A DNA stretch of 64,000 nucleotides from Fibrobacter sp. UWB11 (GCF_900143015.1 NZ_FSRT01000002.1:434001-498000); one strand, 5' to 3'; positions 1 to 8,534 are shown, counted from the first letter of the stretch. Notes: generated by a model from the sequence alone, not told the origin. Numbers and translations are program-made.

Positions 1-535
1 TGGGACACATGACTCTCCCAAACCTGTTGAAGAAGGAGTTCCTTTAATAACGGGAAAATGTATATCAAATGGATTTATCGACTTTGATGAAGCATATTTT
101 ATTAGCCTTAAAGACCATGAAAACATAAAAAAACGGAGTGGGCTTTCAACAGGAGATATTCTTTTCAGCAATATTGGAACAGTAGGAAATTGCTGTATAG
201 TAAATTACAACCAAGAGTTCAGTGTAAAAAACGTGATTATTTTCAAGCCAAACAATACATCTAAAACAGCATATCTCTATTATTGGATGTTAAACGATTC
301 TATGCAAGCCGTTTTTGCAACACAAACAAACGGTGCATCACAACAGTTTGTCGGCTTAAATTTCATGCGTAGACATAAAATTCTTGTTCCAGAATTAAAA
401 GTGTTAACAGCTTTTGGAAATATAATTAAGCCAATTATCGAACAAAAGAACATGTTGCAAAAAACAAACGACAACCTCATCAAACAACGCGACCTGCTCT
501 TGCCCCGCCTAATGAGCGGCAAACTCGCCGTATAG
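1..535 (+). CDS. hsdS: Type I restriction specificity subunit HsdS, 3' part
   Basis: The reading frame is open from base 2 to the TAG at 533-535, so the gene enters from the left edge. HsdS pairs with HsdM and HsdR and reads the DNA target. The visible part holds one target-recognition domain (GTHDSPKP, then VPLITGKCISNG and LSTGDILFSNIG) followed by the long helix and the family's usual end, RDLLLPRLMSGKLAV. The next gene starts 9 bases later, yet hsdR lies about 4 kb downstream after unrelated defence genes. The missing 5' part should encode the first recognition domain, and hsdM is expected just outside the window. An internal ATG at 233 is not a plausible start because the conserved fold begins upstream. 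Confidence 0.9.
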   Translation, partial: GTHDSPKPVEEGVPLITGKCISNGFIDFDEAYFISLKDHENIKKRSGLSTGDILFSNIGTVGNCCIVNYNQEFSVKNVIIFKPNNTSKTAYLYYWMLNDSMQAVFATQTNGASQQFVGLNFMRRHKILVPELKVLTAFGNIIKPIIEQKNMLQKTNDNLIKQRDLLLPRLMSGKLAV

Positions 536-544
536 GTAATTATT

Positions 545-1201
545 ATGGCAAAAATGGTTCTTGACTTACAGCAAGCCTGTCTCGACGAAAAAGTGTCCTG
601 CTATAATTTATTACTCAGGGCGTATGCAATTGCTGAAAAATTAAACATCAAAGACATGGCTGAATTTTGCACCAATGAAATCAACGGCTACTATGACATA
701 GATGATAAAACCATCCCATTATATCGTAAAATTCATGTAAATGCAGAGGCATACAAAGAGACTGCAAAACGTTGGGAGCCCATATCTTTTCCAGCTGGCA
801 GTCCATGGTCCATGAGTATCATTGTTGAATCCATTGCCGAAATCGAAAAACTTGATCAATCCAAACGAGAAATGCTCGAAGTCCGATTGAATTACGATGA
901 ACAACTAGCCATTTATCAAATAATTGACATGCCCAAACCGTTACATGTTCGTCAAATTTTTATGGCTGCAAAGGTTACTTCGATACTCCAAATTGTCCGT
1001 AAACTCATTTTAGATTGGGCGTTGAAATTAGAAAAACAAGGTATTTTCGGAGAAGACCTTATTTTCTCCAGCGAAGAACAAAGTAAAGTCAAAGATGTTC
1101 CCTCAATCCAAATCATCATCAATGGCAATGTGACTAGTTCGAATGTTGCCGGCGTGCTAAACGATTCTATATCAAACATACAGACGCAGAGGAAGGATTA
1201 A
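545..1201 (+). CDS. AbiTii-domain protein (short paralogue)
   Basis: This 218-residue protein resembles the AbiTii abortive-infection domain: an N-terminal helical part with LQQACLD, a middle EINGYYD..IPLYRKI stretch, and an end with LILDWALKLEKQGIFGE. After the domain there is only a short tail (IIINGNVTSSNVAG) with a predicted strand and no membrane segment. The stop codon TAA at 1199-1201 abuts the ATG of the next gene, which encodes a paralogue, so the two are surely co-transcribed. Family membership is from pattern recognition. The role in phage defence is inferred from the family name and the position in a type I restriction locus. No catalytic residues are recognisable. Confidence 0.7.
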   Translation: MAKMVLDLQQACLDEKVSCYNLLLRAYAIAEKLNIKDMAEFCTNEINGYYDIDDKTIPLYRKIHVNAEAYKETAKRWEPISFPAGSPWSMSIIVESIAEIEKLDQSKREMLEVRLNYDEQLAIYQIIDMPKPLHVRQIFMAAKVTSILQIVRKLILDWALKLEKQGIFGEDLIFSSEEQSKVKDVPSIQIIINGNVTSSNVAGVLNDSISNIQTQRKD

Positions 1202-2092
1202 ATGTCTAAATTGGTTATAGAATTACAAAAAGATTGCATTAACCCAACCATTTCCTATACCACCCTTTTTCAAAAAGCGTATTTCATCGCACGCAAATTA
1301 GAACAAAAAGAAATGGCAGATTTCTTAAGAAATGAAATTGATGGATATGGCAATCAAGAGATTCCGAGTTTTCGATACATCAATGCAATATTCAAAGCAA
1401 AAAGTGCCAATGGTCCTTGGAAACCAATCATTTTAGAAGAAAATGATCCTTTAACTAAATATCAACATATTCCCGTAAAACAGGGCGTTCCTGAAATAGA
1501 ATCTTTTTTTAACTCTAATAACGAAATAATAACGGCTCCAATATACTCAGAATTACATAAAGTTTTCGAAACGCTAGAGCCATCATTATCATCTAAAGAT
1601 ATTCGCGCTCATTTTTCAAAACATCAATATAAAACCATTCTTGAAACCGTTAAACGCATAATATCTGATTGGTCTATTTATTTAGAACAAAAAGGTATTT
1701 TAGGAGAAGAATATCAATTCAGTCAACAAGAAAAGGATATAGCAAAAACAATGACGATAATGAACTTTTATGGATTATCTATAAATGGATCAAACGTCAT
1801 TGGCTCGATGACGAATTCTTCCGCAACAATCAACAATAATAACAGCTTTGATTTCAACGCCTTAAAGGAACTCATTACAAAAATAGAAACCGATTTAGAG
1901 AAAGCAAAAAATATCGAAGCAGAAAAGATTGACTCGTTAAAAGAACAAATCGCCTTACTAAAGAAGTCTGTTGAAGAACAAAACGAAACTTCTGCCATAG
2001 ATTTACTAAAGAACATTGCCTCAGGAGCCATATCTTCCGGCATATGGTCTATTGGCACAACCGTTTCGGCTTTTTTGTCTTCATTGAACTAA
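1202..2092 (+). CDS. AbiTii-domain protein with coiled-coil and hydrophobic C-terminal tail (long paralogue)
   Basis: This 296-residue protein has the same domain order as its upstream neighbour: LQKDCINP, EIDGYGNQEIPSFRYI, then ISDWSIYLEQKGILGEE. A shared strand-like element follows (GLSINGSNVIGSM). It then adds about 75 residues missing from the short paralogue: a charged coiled coil (ITKIETDLEKA..EKIDSLKEQIALLKKS) and a small hydrophobic end (ASGAISSGIWSIGTTVSAF). The tail could insert in or lie on a membrane, which would suit an effector, while the short paralogue could be a partner or regulator. That division is inference. Its last four bases overlap the last four of the convergent cyclase-like gene. 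Confidence 0.68.
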   Translation: MSKLVIELQKDCINPTISYTTLFQKAYFIARKLEQKEMADFLRNEIDGYGNQEIPSFRYINAIFKAKSANGPWKPIILEENDPLTKYQHIPVKQGVPEIESFFNSNNEIITAPIYSELHKVFETLEPSLSSKDIRAHFSKHQYKTILETVKRIISDWSIYLEQKGILGEEYQFSQQEKDIAKTMTIMNFYGLSINGSNVIGSMTNSSATINNNNSFDFNALKELITKIETDLEKAKNIEAEKIDSLKEQIALLKKSVEEQNETSAIDLLKNIASGAISSGIWSIGTTVSAFLSSLN

Positions 2093-3117
2093 ATCCCATT
2101 ACAATTCATATTTCCTATTGTCGTAACAACAGGAATCCTTTTATTCTCAGTTTCTCCATGGAACGTTAAAAAAGATTGGATCATCAGATTATAAATATCG
2201 AAATCATCATCTTTTACATGAATTTTTTCAAGTTTCTGGCAAAAAACATTTCTGATATTTCCATCGTCAATATCACCTAACGCAACCGAGAATAAACGAT
2301 CTTCATCTTGCGCATTTTGATTCAAATGTTTTAAATCTGTTTTTTTAACATAGGGTAAATTTTCAATTCCATTAGTATTTAACAAGAACCATTCGTACGT
2401 TTTGTCATCTATTAACAAACGATTCAATTTATCCTTGCTTATAATTCTTGCATTATTGATTATCGCTCGGCCATAGAACCTAGAATTTATCTTATATAAT
2501 AGGTCATATGTTATCGCATATCTTATTGTAAGTGGTCCTACATATTTTCGAAGTTTTGGATAAAGATGATATGAATTATATAGATGTAAAAACGCATTGA
2601 AATGTAATAAGAATACAACGGCATCTATAGGTTCGTCAAATATAAGAAAGCCACCATCACCGGTATCAATTAAATCATGTTGAATCCTATCATTTACATA
2701 CCGATATGAAAAAAAAGATTCCGCATAAGAAAAGCATTTCTCAGCTTCTTTTCGTAGCAGAGAAAAAACAAATGGAATAAGTTTCTGTTTTTTATAATCG
2801 AATTGACTGTATTTAAAAATATCAATTCCAAGAACAGCTTTTTTATCATCTTCCCATCTAGAAAGAAACCCATCTAAAGACTTTTCAAAATCTATTTGTT
2901 CACTTTCATCGGGTTCTTTTGATACAAAATCAAACGACTCTCTGCTATCAATTCTATCCAAAAATGATTTTATTGTTTCGTAGCTGCAATTATTACTAGT
3001 GACCTCACGATTATTATCAGAGTGCTCATAATTATTATTAGTATTCTCACGACGAGAAGTAAAAGTACGAGGCTGCAACCTCATTTCAAATCTTGAATCG
3101 CTACCGTTTCTATACAT
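2089..3117 (-). CDS. Class III nucleotidyl cyclase-like protein, possible anti-phage signalling enzyme
   Basis: A 342-residue protein with an Asn/Arg-rich low-complexity N-terminus (about residues 1-60), then a fold resembling class III nucleotidyl cyclases. The first strand has GIDIFKYS (97-104; D99 as metal ligand), the hairpin has DTGDGG (151-156; D154 as second metal ligand), and FYGRAIINNARI (214-225) sits where cyclases carry the Asn..Arg transition-state pair. Pycsar pyrimidine cyclases (PycC) belong to this superfamily and act in phage defence, so that is the leading guess, but no cyclic-nucleotide-binding effector lies beside it. The start is supported by GAGG six bases upstream. The stop overlaps the end of the AbiTii gene by 4 bp (convergent). 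A catalytically inactive homologue is possible. Confidence 0.5.
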   Translation of the reverse strand: MYRNGSDSRFEMRLQPRTFTSRRENTNNNYEHSDNNREVTSNNCSYETIKSFLDRIDSRESFDFVSKEPDESEQIDFEKSLDGFLSRWEDDKKAVLGIDIFKYSQFDYKKQKLIPFVFSLLRKEAEKCFSYAESFFSYRYVNDRIQHDLIDTGDGGFLIFDEPIDAVVFLLHFNAFLHLYNSYHLYPKLRKYVGPLTIRYAITYDLLYKINSRFYGRAIINNARIISKDKLNRLLIDDKTYEWFLLNTNGIENLPYVKKTDLKHLNQNAQDEDRLFSVALGDIDDGNIRNVFCQKLEKIHVKDDDFDIYNLMIQSFLTFHGETENKRIPVVTTIGNMNCNGI

Positions 3118-3482
3118 TTTTTCCTCAAAAAAAATAGTATTCCTTAATATACTTCTTTGTTATTCAACAAGACTAAAACATTTTATATACAAAAAAAATA
3201 TTACAAAATAGCAAACAAAGCAGGGAATCATGTTTTTGCAGAATAAATTATAATAAACTTCGTTTTTCAAGAAAATTCCTACATGACGGGATTATTTCAC
3301 TGATAAAAAAAACATCACCCACAAGTTTTTTTAACAATTAGAATAGCACTATCTTAATGTTTTTCGCACAAAGAACTCTTTACACTTGTATTTTTTAGAT
3401 GTGCGACATTTAGATGCAATTAGACATTTTCACTTGACTTGCAGTCAATAAAATTTGTATATTCTTTCGCGATAGCATTCGT
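3118..3482. other. AT-rich intergenic stretch
   Basis: Very AT-rich DNA upstream of the cyclase-like gene, presumably carrying its promoter (reverse strand). No open frame or clear palindrome was recognised. Part of the 649-base gap between the cyclase-like gene and the toxin gene. Confidence 0.5.
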
Positions 3483-3766
3483 CCCGCCGACACCGAGAAA
3501 TTGACGCCGTTGGCGTCCGTACCATAGTCTCGGTCATAGTTTCAAGCAAGCTTGAAACTGCGACTCTCGACTCAGTACTATTCAGGGCGGGTAGTTCAAC
3601 TCTCTGCTTAACGCCGACCTCCCTTTGTTCGCTCGACAGGCTCACAATTCGAGGCAGCATACACCCTATGGGGAAACTGGCCCCCTGGCGATTAACGTAG
3701 AGCACCCCCACATTCCGTGGGATCATCAATCTGTCATTCAACAGGTTTGTGAACTGGTGTTCTGCA
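3483..3766. other. GC-rich island with nested stem-loops (structured RNA or long-loop dispersed repeat)
   Basis: Base composition jumps from AT-rich to GC-rich here. Stems that can be seen: CCCGCC 3483-3488 with GGCGGG 3586-3591 closes the element; inside it CCGAGA 3493-3498 pairs with TCTCGG 3528-3533 around the hairpin GACGCC-GTT-GGCGTC (3503-3517), and AGTTTCAAGC 3538-3547 pairs with GCTTGAAACT 3550-3559. A second structured part includes GGGG..CCCC near 3670-3684 and CCCCAC..GTGGG near 3705-3720. The closing stem resembles the genome's dispersed palindrome, so this may be a long-loop member of that family. A structured RNA, or the end of a lost insertion element, is the alternative. Confidence 0.45.
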
Positions 3767-4234
3767 ATGGATCTATACACAACAATAGAAAAACTAATCG
3801 AGCAAGCTAAAGCAAGGGGAATCTATTCAGAACACGAACTATATGTCCTGTGGCCCACTTTTTTAAAAGAAAATCTCTCAAAACGCATAAACCCAGAATG
3901 TCAGAAAAAACATATCGTGGGTACAAAAACTTTTGAAAACTACAACAGGGTTTCCAAAGCTAAAGGATTTGCCGGAGCTGCCTATTTCGATTTCAACATC
4001 GATGTTTATAAAATCGTGCAACAATCTATCGGGACGGGCCTAGTCGTTTTCGACAAAACCGGAAAAATCAAAGAAGAAATCGTCAAATTCAGCAACGATA
4101 TAGGCTTTGCCGGTTGCGAAGAGCTTGTAAGGACGAATGTAATATCGATTCGATATGCCAAGAAAGGCATTCACGCGACACCGGTCCATCCTATAAAATA
4201 CGAGGACACCATAAACTTCCTCAAAAGTCGCTGA
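3767..4234 (+). CDS. Stand-alone toxin resembling polymorphic toxin type 50 (Ntox50)
   Basis: A 155-residue protein read from ATG 3767; an upstream in-frame GTG at 3749 would add residues from the structured island and is less likely. The arrangement CQKKHIVGTKTF, then VQQSIGTGLVVF, KIKEEIV and finally ISIRYAKKGIHATPVHP follows the type 50 polymorphic toxin domain (Q-K-H-I-x-G-T, then G-x-G, then Y-x-K-x-G-x-H-x-x-P). Such domains are usually the C-terminal tips of large secreted toxins and are thought to be nucleases. Here the domain stands alone after a short helical N-terminus, with no secretion signal and no recognisable immunity gene. No good ribosome-binding site is visible, so it may be a stranded toxin tip. 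Confidence 0.6.
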   Translation: MDLYTTIEKLIEQAKARGIYSEHELYVLWPTFLKENLSKRINPECQKKHIVGTKTFENYNRVSKAKGFAGAAYFDFNIDVYKIVQQSIGTGLVVFDKTGKIKEEIVKFSNDIGFAGCEELVRTNVISIRYAKKGIHATPVHPIKYEDTINFLKSR

Positions 4235-4253
4235 ATGCCCTATATACAAAAAA

Positions 4254-4316
4254 AACATCGGTAACCTTCCAGCGACCCGGCATCACCAGCCGGCGCGTGT
4301 TTTCCGATGCTTTTAT
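4254..4316 (+). terminator. Nested stem-loop after the toxin gene
   Basis: CATCGG about 20 bases after the toxin stop pairs with CCGATG just before a CTTTTATA tract, enclosing the inner hairpin CCGGC-ATCACCA-GCCGG. The shape and the T-rich end fit a terminator between the toxin gene and hsdR. An A-run also precedes the stem. Confidence 0.5.
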
Positions 4317-4497
4317 AATAATATACATTCTTATTTAACGAAAGTCAAGAGCAGCATAATTTGCCTTTCCAAAGTGGAACATTCCAAAGAAACCGAAATT
4401 CAGCAAATTCATTCATTTTCGCAAAAGAAAACTAATCATTAACACTCGTAGCATTTTTTCTATGGGTGTTTATTTATATTTAAATCAGAGATTTAAA

Positions 4498-7400
4498 ATG
4501 AAGTCCTTTATTTCTGAAGACGATATTGAACAGGCAATCCTGAAAATGCTGGAGGCAGCCCCTTACAGCTATCAGGTTGTTCGTTGCGATCCGTCTCCAG
4601 AAAAAATGGAAGACCTCAACGATGGTACAGGCAGGGCGAATAAAAAGCAATGCGTCTTGCCAACTATTTTACGAGAATCGCTCACAAAACTCAATCCATA
4701 CATTCCTTCGGACAAACTGGACGAGATTGCCCACGAACTGTCGCGAGACTATTCCGGCACAGATATCACCGCAACCAATTACACGCTCTATAAAAAGTTG
4801 CGTGATGGTGTTCGCGTAAAATTCATCAGAGATGGCAAATCAGATTTTGACGATGTAGCCTTTATCGACTTCGACAATCCCGAAAACAACACCTTTACGG
4901 CAGTATCGCAGATGTGGATTCAGGGACGTTTCAATTACCGCCGCCCCGATGTTTTGATATTTGTCAACGGTTTACCACTCGTCTTTATCGAATTGAAGAA
5001 CAGCACTGTCAAGATTGAAGAAGCCTACAACAAGAACTTGACGAGTTACAAAAAGGATATTCCGAACCTTTTTGCACTTAACCAGATTTGCGTACTATCG
5101 AACGGTTTCGAAACAAAGCTTGGAGCGTTCAACGCCAGCTACGACTATTTCTTTGAATGGCTCAAGTCTAGCGAAGACGATAAAATCGACCGCAAGTATA
5201 TCCGTGGCGAAGGCGTCAGTGCCGGGTACATGGTCAAGGGATTGCTGAACAAAGCAACTCTTATCGACTACATCGAAAACTTCATCTTGTTCGAAAATCA
5301 GTCCATCAAGATTATCGCCAAGAATCACCAGTTCATGGGTGTGAACAACTTGTGCGAGGCGGTCAAGAACCGCAAGGAACTGGACGGCAAGCTCGGCGTC
5401 TTCTGGCACACGCAAGGTAGCGGCAAGAGTTATTCGATGGCGATGTTTACCCGCAAGGTCAATCGCAAGTTCCATGGGAATTTCACTTTCCTCGTCATCA
5501 CTGACCGAGAAGATCTCGATACGCAAATTCACAAAAATTTTATGCGTACCGAAATTATCGGACCGAAAGATGAATGTCAGCCTAAGAACGGCGAACAACT
5601 TCGTGATTATTTGAGAGGAAACAAGCCTTTCATCTTCACGCTGATTCACAAGTTTGGTTATGAAAAGGGCAAAAAATATCCGGTACTTTCGACCCGTGAT
5701 GACATTTTTGTCTTAGTAGATGAAGCCCACCGCACGCAATACAAGACTTTAGCCGAAAACATGCGAACGGCGTTGCCGAACGCCAACTTCATTGCGTTTA
5801 CAGGCACACCATTACTCGGCAGCAAGCGCCTCACGAATCAATGGTTCGGCGATTATGTTTCGGAATATAACTTTGCTCAATCCGTAGAAGACGGCTCCAC
5901 CGTCCCGCTGTTTTACAGTAGGCGCGTTCCCGAAGTTGGCCTTCAAAACAACTTCCTCGATGATGATGTCGTTACGATTATCGAAGATGAAAACCTTAAC
6001 GAAGAAGAAGCAAAGCTGTTAGAAAATTCCAGCTCTCGCATTCTGGAAGTCATCAAACGCGAAGATCGTTTAGACAAAATTGCAAGAGATATAGCCCACC
6101 ATTTCCCGCGTCGCGGATTCCTCGGCAAAGGCATGGTTGTTTCCGTCGATAAGTTCACAGCCGTAAAAATGTACGACAAGGTTCAGCACTATTGGAAAGA
6201 AGAAAAGAAAGTGCTGACCATCCAACGCAATAATGTTGCTACGCAAGAAGAACGCGATCGCCTAACCGCAATCTTGAATTACATGGACAAAGTCGAGATG
6301 GCGGTTATCGTATCGGAAGAAGCGGACGAAGTTCAAAAATTCAAGGCGCAGGGTTTAGACATCGTTGCTCATCGCAACAAGATGAACGCAATTACCCCCG
6401 AAGGTAAAGATATCGAAGACCGATTCAAGGATCCTGAAGACAATTTGCAATTGGTCTTTGTCTGCGCCATGTGGCTTACCGGTTTTGACGTAAAGAGTCT
6501 AAGCACACTTTACCTCGACAAACCCATGAAAAATCACACGCTGATGCAAGCCATCGCAAGAGCAAACCGCGTATTCCCTGGGAAACCGTGCGGAATCATC
6601 GTGGACTATGTGAACGTATTCAAGTTCATGAAGCAAGCCTTGGCCGCATACGCCATTGGCGATGACGGCAGCAAATTCCCGGCCAAAGATATTGACCAAC
6701 TGATTGGCTACATTGATGCCTGTATCGAAGAAGCCAATAAGTTCCTTTTGGAACGAAACATCGATCTTTACAAGATTTTGGAAGGATCGTCTACTTTCGA
6801 CAAGTTGGATGATATTCGCGAAGCGTATAACAAAATTGTTGAAATTGACGAAGATGCCGAAAAGTTCAAGGTCATTTTGAACACCTTGCTGAACCTTTAC
6901 GAAGCTTCGAAGCCAGAAATTTTTGAACGCGACTGGAGCAATCCGATTTTCAGTGCGCTCATCTATTTGCACGGACAATTTTTCCGCCTTATAAACGACG
7001 AAAAGATTGAAAAGGCTCGCAAACGCATGGGCGATTTGCTGGATAACAGTGTTTCATCGGAAAGCGTGAAAGTTGATGGAGCTGGCGAATTCCGCGATGT
7101 TTCGAGTGTCGCGAAAAACGGCGCAGCACAATCGTATGTGCGCGGGTCGAAACTGATAGACCTTTCCAAAATTGATGCGGAAGGTCTGCGCAAAGAAATC
7201 AAGCAGGCAAAATACAAGGCTGTCGAAATCAACGACATGAAGGAATTCATCGAAAAAGCCTTGCAGCAGATGATCAACAGGAATGTCACGCGAATCAAGT
7301 TCTCCGAAAGGTTTCGCAATATCATCAATCGCTACAATGCGGGCGGAACAGAAAACGAAGATTATTACGAGCAGCTAATCAAGCTTGTCGAAGAATTGAA

Positions 7401-7767
7401 GAAAGAAGATTCTCGCGCTGCTACGATGGGCCTGTCGGACGAAGAATTGGAAATTTTCGACTTGCTCGTGATGGGCAAGAAACTCACAAATGCACAAGAA
7501 CAAGAAGTTCTGTTGACATCAAAAGCTTTGTACAAAAAGTTGAAGGATAACCGTCAAAAGATTCTTGTCGTCGATTGGTATAAAGACGAGCAGACTCGTG
7601 CGAAAGTCAAGAGCACAATCGAAGAAGTTCTAGATGCTCCCAAATCACCGCATTTGCCAGATTGTTATGACATCGACTTGTTCAATGCGAAAAGTAATCT
7701 GCTATTGAACCATTTTATCGATATGGCGGTACAGGGTTACGGCTGGGCCCGTGGCGTGATTTCATAA
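4498..7767 (+). CDS. hsdR: Type I restriction endonuclease motor subunit HsdR
   Basis: A protein of about 1,089 residues that cleaves and translocates DNA with HsdM and HsdS. The N-terminal PD-(D/E)xK nuclease motif is RPDVLIFVNG..VFIELKN (near residue 150). The SF2 motor shows Walker A QGSGKSYSM (about 305), the DEAH box VDEAHRTQ (about 407), FTGTPLL (about 434), and late helicase motifs including MWLTGFDVKSL and QAIARANRV. The C-terminal third is helical, as usual. ATG 4498 is chosen because the family N-terminus (MKSFISEDDIEQAIL) begins there; an upstream ATG at 4462 would add 12 unrelated residues. The gene appears intact. It is separated from hsdS by four accessory genes. Confidence 0.95.
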   Translation: MKSFISEDDIEQAILKMLEAAPYSYQVVRCDPSPEKMEDLNDGTGRANKKQCVLPTILRESLTKLNPYIPSDKLDEIAHELSRDYSGTDITATNYTLYKKLRDGVRVKFIRDGKSDFDDVAFIDFDNPENNTFTAVSQMWIQGRFNYRRPDVLIFVNGLPLVFIELKNSTVKIEEAYNKNLTSYKKDIPNLFALNQICVLSNGFETKLGAFNASYDYFFEWLKSSEDDKIDRKYIRGEGVSAGYMVKGLLNKATLIDYIENFILFENQSIKIIAKNHQFMGVNNLCEAVKNRKELDGKLGVFWHTQGSGKSYSMAMFTRKVNRKFHGNFTFLVITDREDLDTQIHKNFMRTEIIGPKDECQPKNGEQLRDYLRGNKPFIFTLIHKFGYEKGKKYPVLSTRDDIFVLVDEAHRTQYKTLAENMRTALPNANFIAFTGTPLLGSKRLTNQWFGDYVSEYNFAQSVEDGSTVPLFYSRRVPEVGLQNNFLDDDVVTIIEDENLNEEEAKLLENSSSRILEVIKREDRLDKIARDIAHHFPRRGFLGKGMVVSVDKFTAVKMYDKVQHYWKEEKKVLTIQRNNVATQEERDRLTAILNYMDKVEMAVIVSEEADEVQKFKAQGLDIVAHRNKMNAITPEGKDIEDRFKDPEDNLQLVFVCAMWLTGFDVKSLSTLYLDKPMKNHTLMQAIARANRVFPGKPCGIIVDYVNVFKFMKQALAAYAIGDDGSKFPAKDIDQLIGYIDACIEEANKFLLERNIDLYKILEGSSTFDKLDDIREAYNKIVEIDEDAEKFKVILNTLLNLYEASKPEIFERDWSNPIFSALIYLHGQFFRLINDEKIEKARKRMGDLLDNSVSSESVKVDGAGEFRDVSSVAKNGAAQSYVRGSKLIDLSKIDAEGLRKEIKQAKYKAVEINDMKEFIEKALQQMINRNVTRIKFSERFRNIINRYNAGGTENEDYYEQLIKLVEELKKEDSRAATMGLSDEELEIFDLLVMGKKLTNAQEQEVLLTSKALYKKLKDNRQKILVVDWYKDEQTRAKVKSTIEEVLDAPKSPHLPDCYDIDLFNAKSNLLLNHFIDMAVQGYGWARGVIS

Positions 7768-7820
7768 AAAAACTGATAGTTTCCAACTGCCCCACGAATC
7801 CACACCCCACCCCCATTGCT

Positions 7821-7840
7821 TAGTCTCGCAAATAAGACTA
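7821..7840. promoter_or_regulatory. Inverted repeat before the toxin-antitoxin pair
   Basis: TAGTCT and AGACTA are separated by eight bases about 45 bases before the antitoxin ATG. Phd-type antitoxins commonly bind such palindromes to repress their own operon, so this is a candidate operator. The assignment is positional only. Confidence 0.4.
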
Positions 7841-7883
7841 TATTTAGTATCAAATTCAGTCCTTCAGCAAAGAAAGGGAAAAC

Positions 7884-8159
7884 ATGTCTACAATCAAGAA
7901 CATCAAGCCTATTTCGTACATCAAGGCTAATGCTGCAAAAGTTTTGGACCATGTATGCGAATCACATGCCCCTTACATTGTAACGCAGAATGGAGAGGCT
8001 CGCGGAGTAATTCTCGACGTTGACACCTACCAAAAAATGCAAGATGGGCTAAAGCTTTTCAAGCTGTTCGCACAGAGCGAAGGCGAGGTTGCCCGCGGTC
8101 GAGTCATCCACCAGAAAGACCTATTCGATTCTCTGGAGAGCGAACTGAATGCCAAGTAA
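7884..8159 (+). CDS. Antitoxin of the Phd/YefM family
   Basis: A 91-residue protein with the Phd/YefM N-terminal DNA-binding fold: IKPISYIKANAAKVLDHV, then PYIVTQNGEARGVILDVDTYQKM, the family's most conserved stretch. It neutralises the toxin encoded next by binding through its C-terminal part and represses the operon. AAGGG sits just before the ATG at 7884. Its end overlaps the toxin start by 11 bases, typical of translational coupling. Confidence 0.88.
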   Translation: MSTIKNIKPISYIKANAAKVLDHVCESHAPYIVTQNGEARGVILDVDTYQKMQDGLKLFKLFAQSEGEVARGRVIHQKDLFDSLESELNAK

Positions 8160-8478
8160 GAAGTATCTAGTTGTATGGTCTGAATCGGCAGCATTCGATC
8201 TCAAGTCTATCGTCTCGTTCATTGCAGCGGACAGCATGCAAAATGCACGCGAAACTTTCGCAAAAATCAAGAAGGAATGTCTGCTTCTTGAGCGGTTCCC
8301 TGATTTGGGCAAAATTCCTGTTGAGCTAGAGGCGTTACAGATTGGTGGCTACCGCGAATTATCCATCAATCCCTGGAGAATCTTTTACCGCAAGCAGGCA
8401 AACCAGATTGTAATTCTCGCAGTTGTCGATTCGAGGCGAGACCTCGAAGATGCCCTTTGGAATCGCCTGATGCGATAA
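8149..8478 (+). CDS. RelE/ParE-family toxin
   Basis: A 109-residue protein with the RelE/ParE pattern: an N-terminal WSESAAFDLKSIVSFI strand-helix, a middle RFPDLGKIPVEL, a central YRELSINPWRIFYRK strand pair and the end VILAVVDSRRDLEDAL. ParE members poison gyrase while RelE members cut mRNA on the ribosome; the sequence alone does not settle which. It overlaps the antitoxin gene by 11 bases. The last codons overlap the A-run of a terminator that serves the convergent glucokinase gene. Confidence 0.85.
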   Translation: MPSKKYLVVWSESAAFDLKSIVSFIAADSMQNARETFAKIKKECLLLERFPDLGKIPVELEALQIGGYRELSINPWRIFYRKQANQIVILAVVDSRRDLEDALWNRLMR

Positions 8479-8502
8479 AAAAATCCCAGCACATGGCTGG
8501 GA
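8477..8502 (-). terminator. Intrinsic terminator of the glucokinase gene
   Basis: Read on the reverse strand, TCCCAGC pairs with GCTGGGA around a five-base loop and is followed by seven T. It lies 33 bases past the glucokinase stop and overlaps the last bases of the toxin gene on the other strand. Confidence 0.8.
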
Positions 8503-8534
8503 CGATAGTCGCTTCGCAAGGAGATTTCCCGCTT

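Noticed and set aside
3445-3780. Reverse-strand open frame of 111 codons before the toxin
   Set aside because: It lies entirely in the structured island, has no recognisable protein pattern and is better explained by GC-rich stems.
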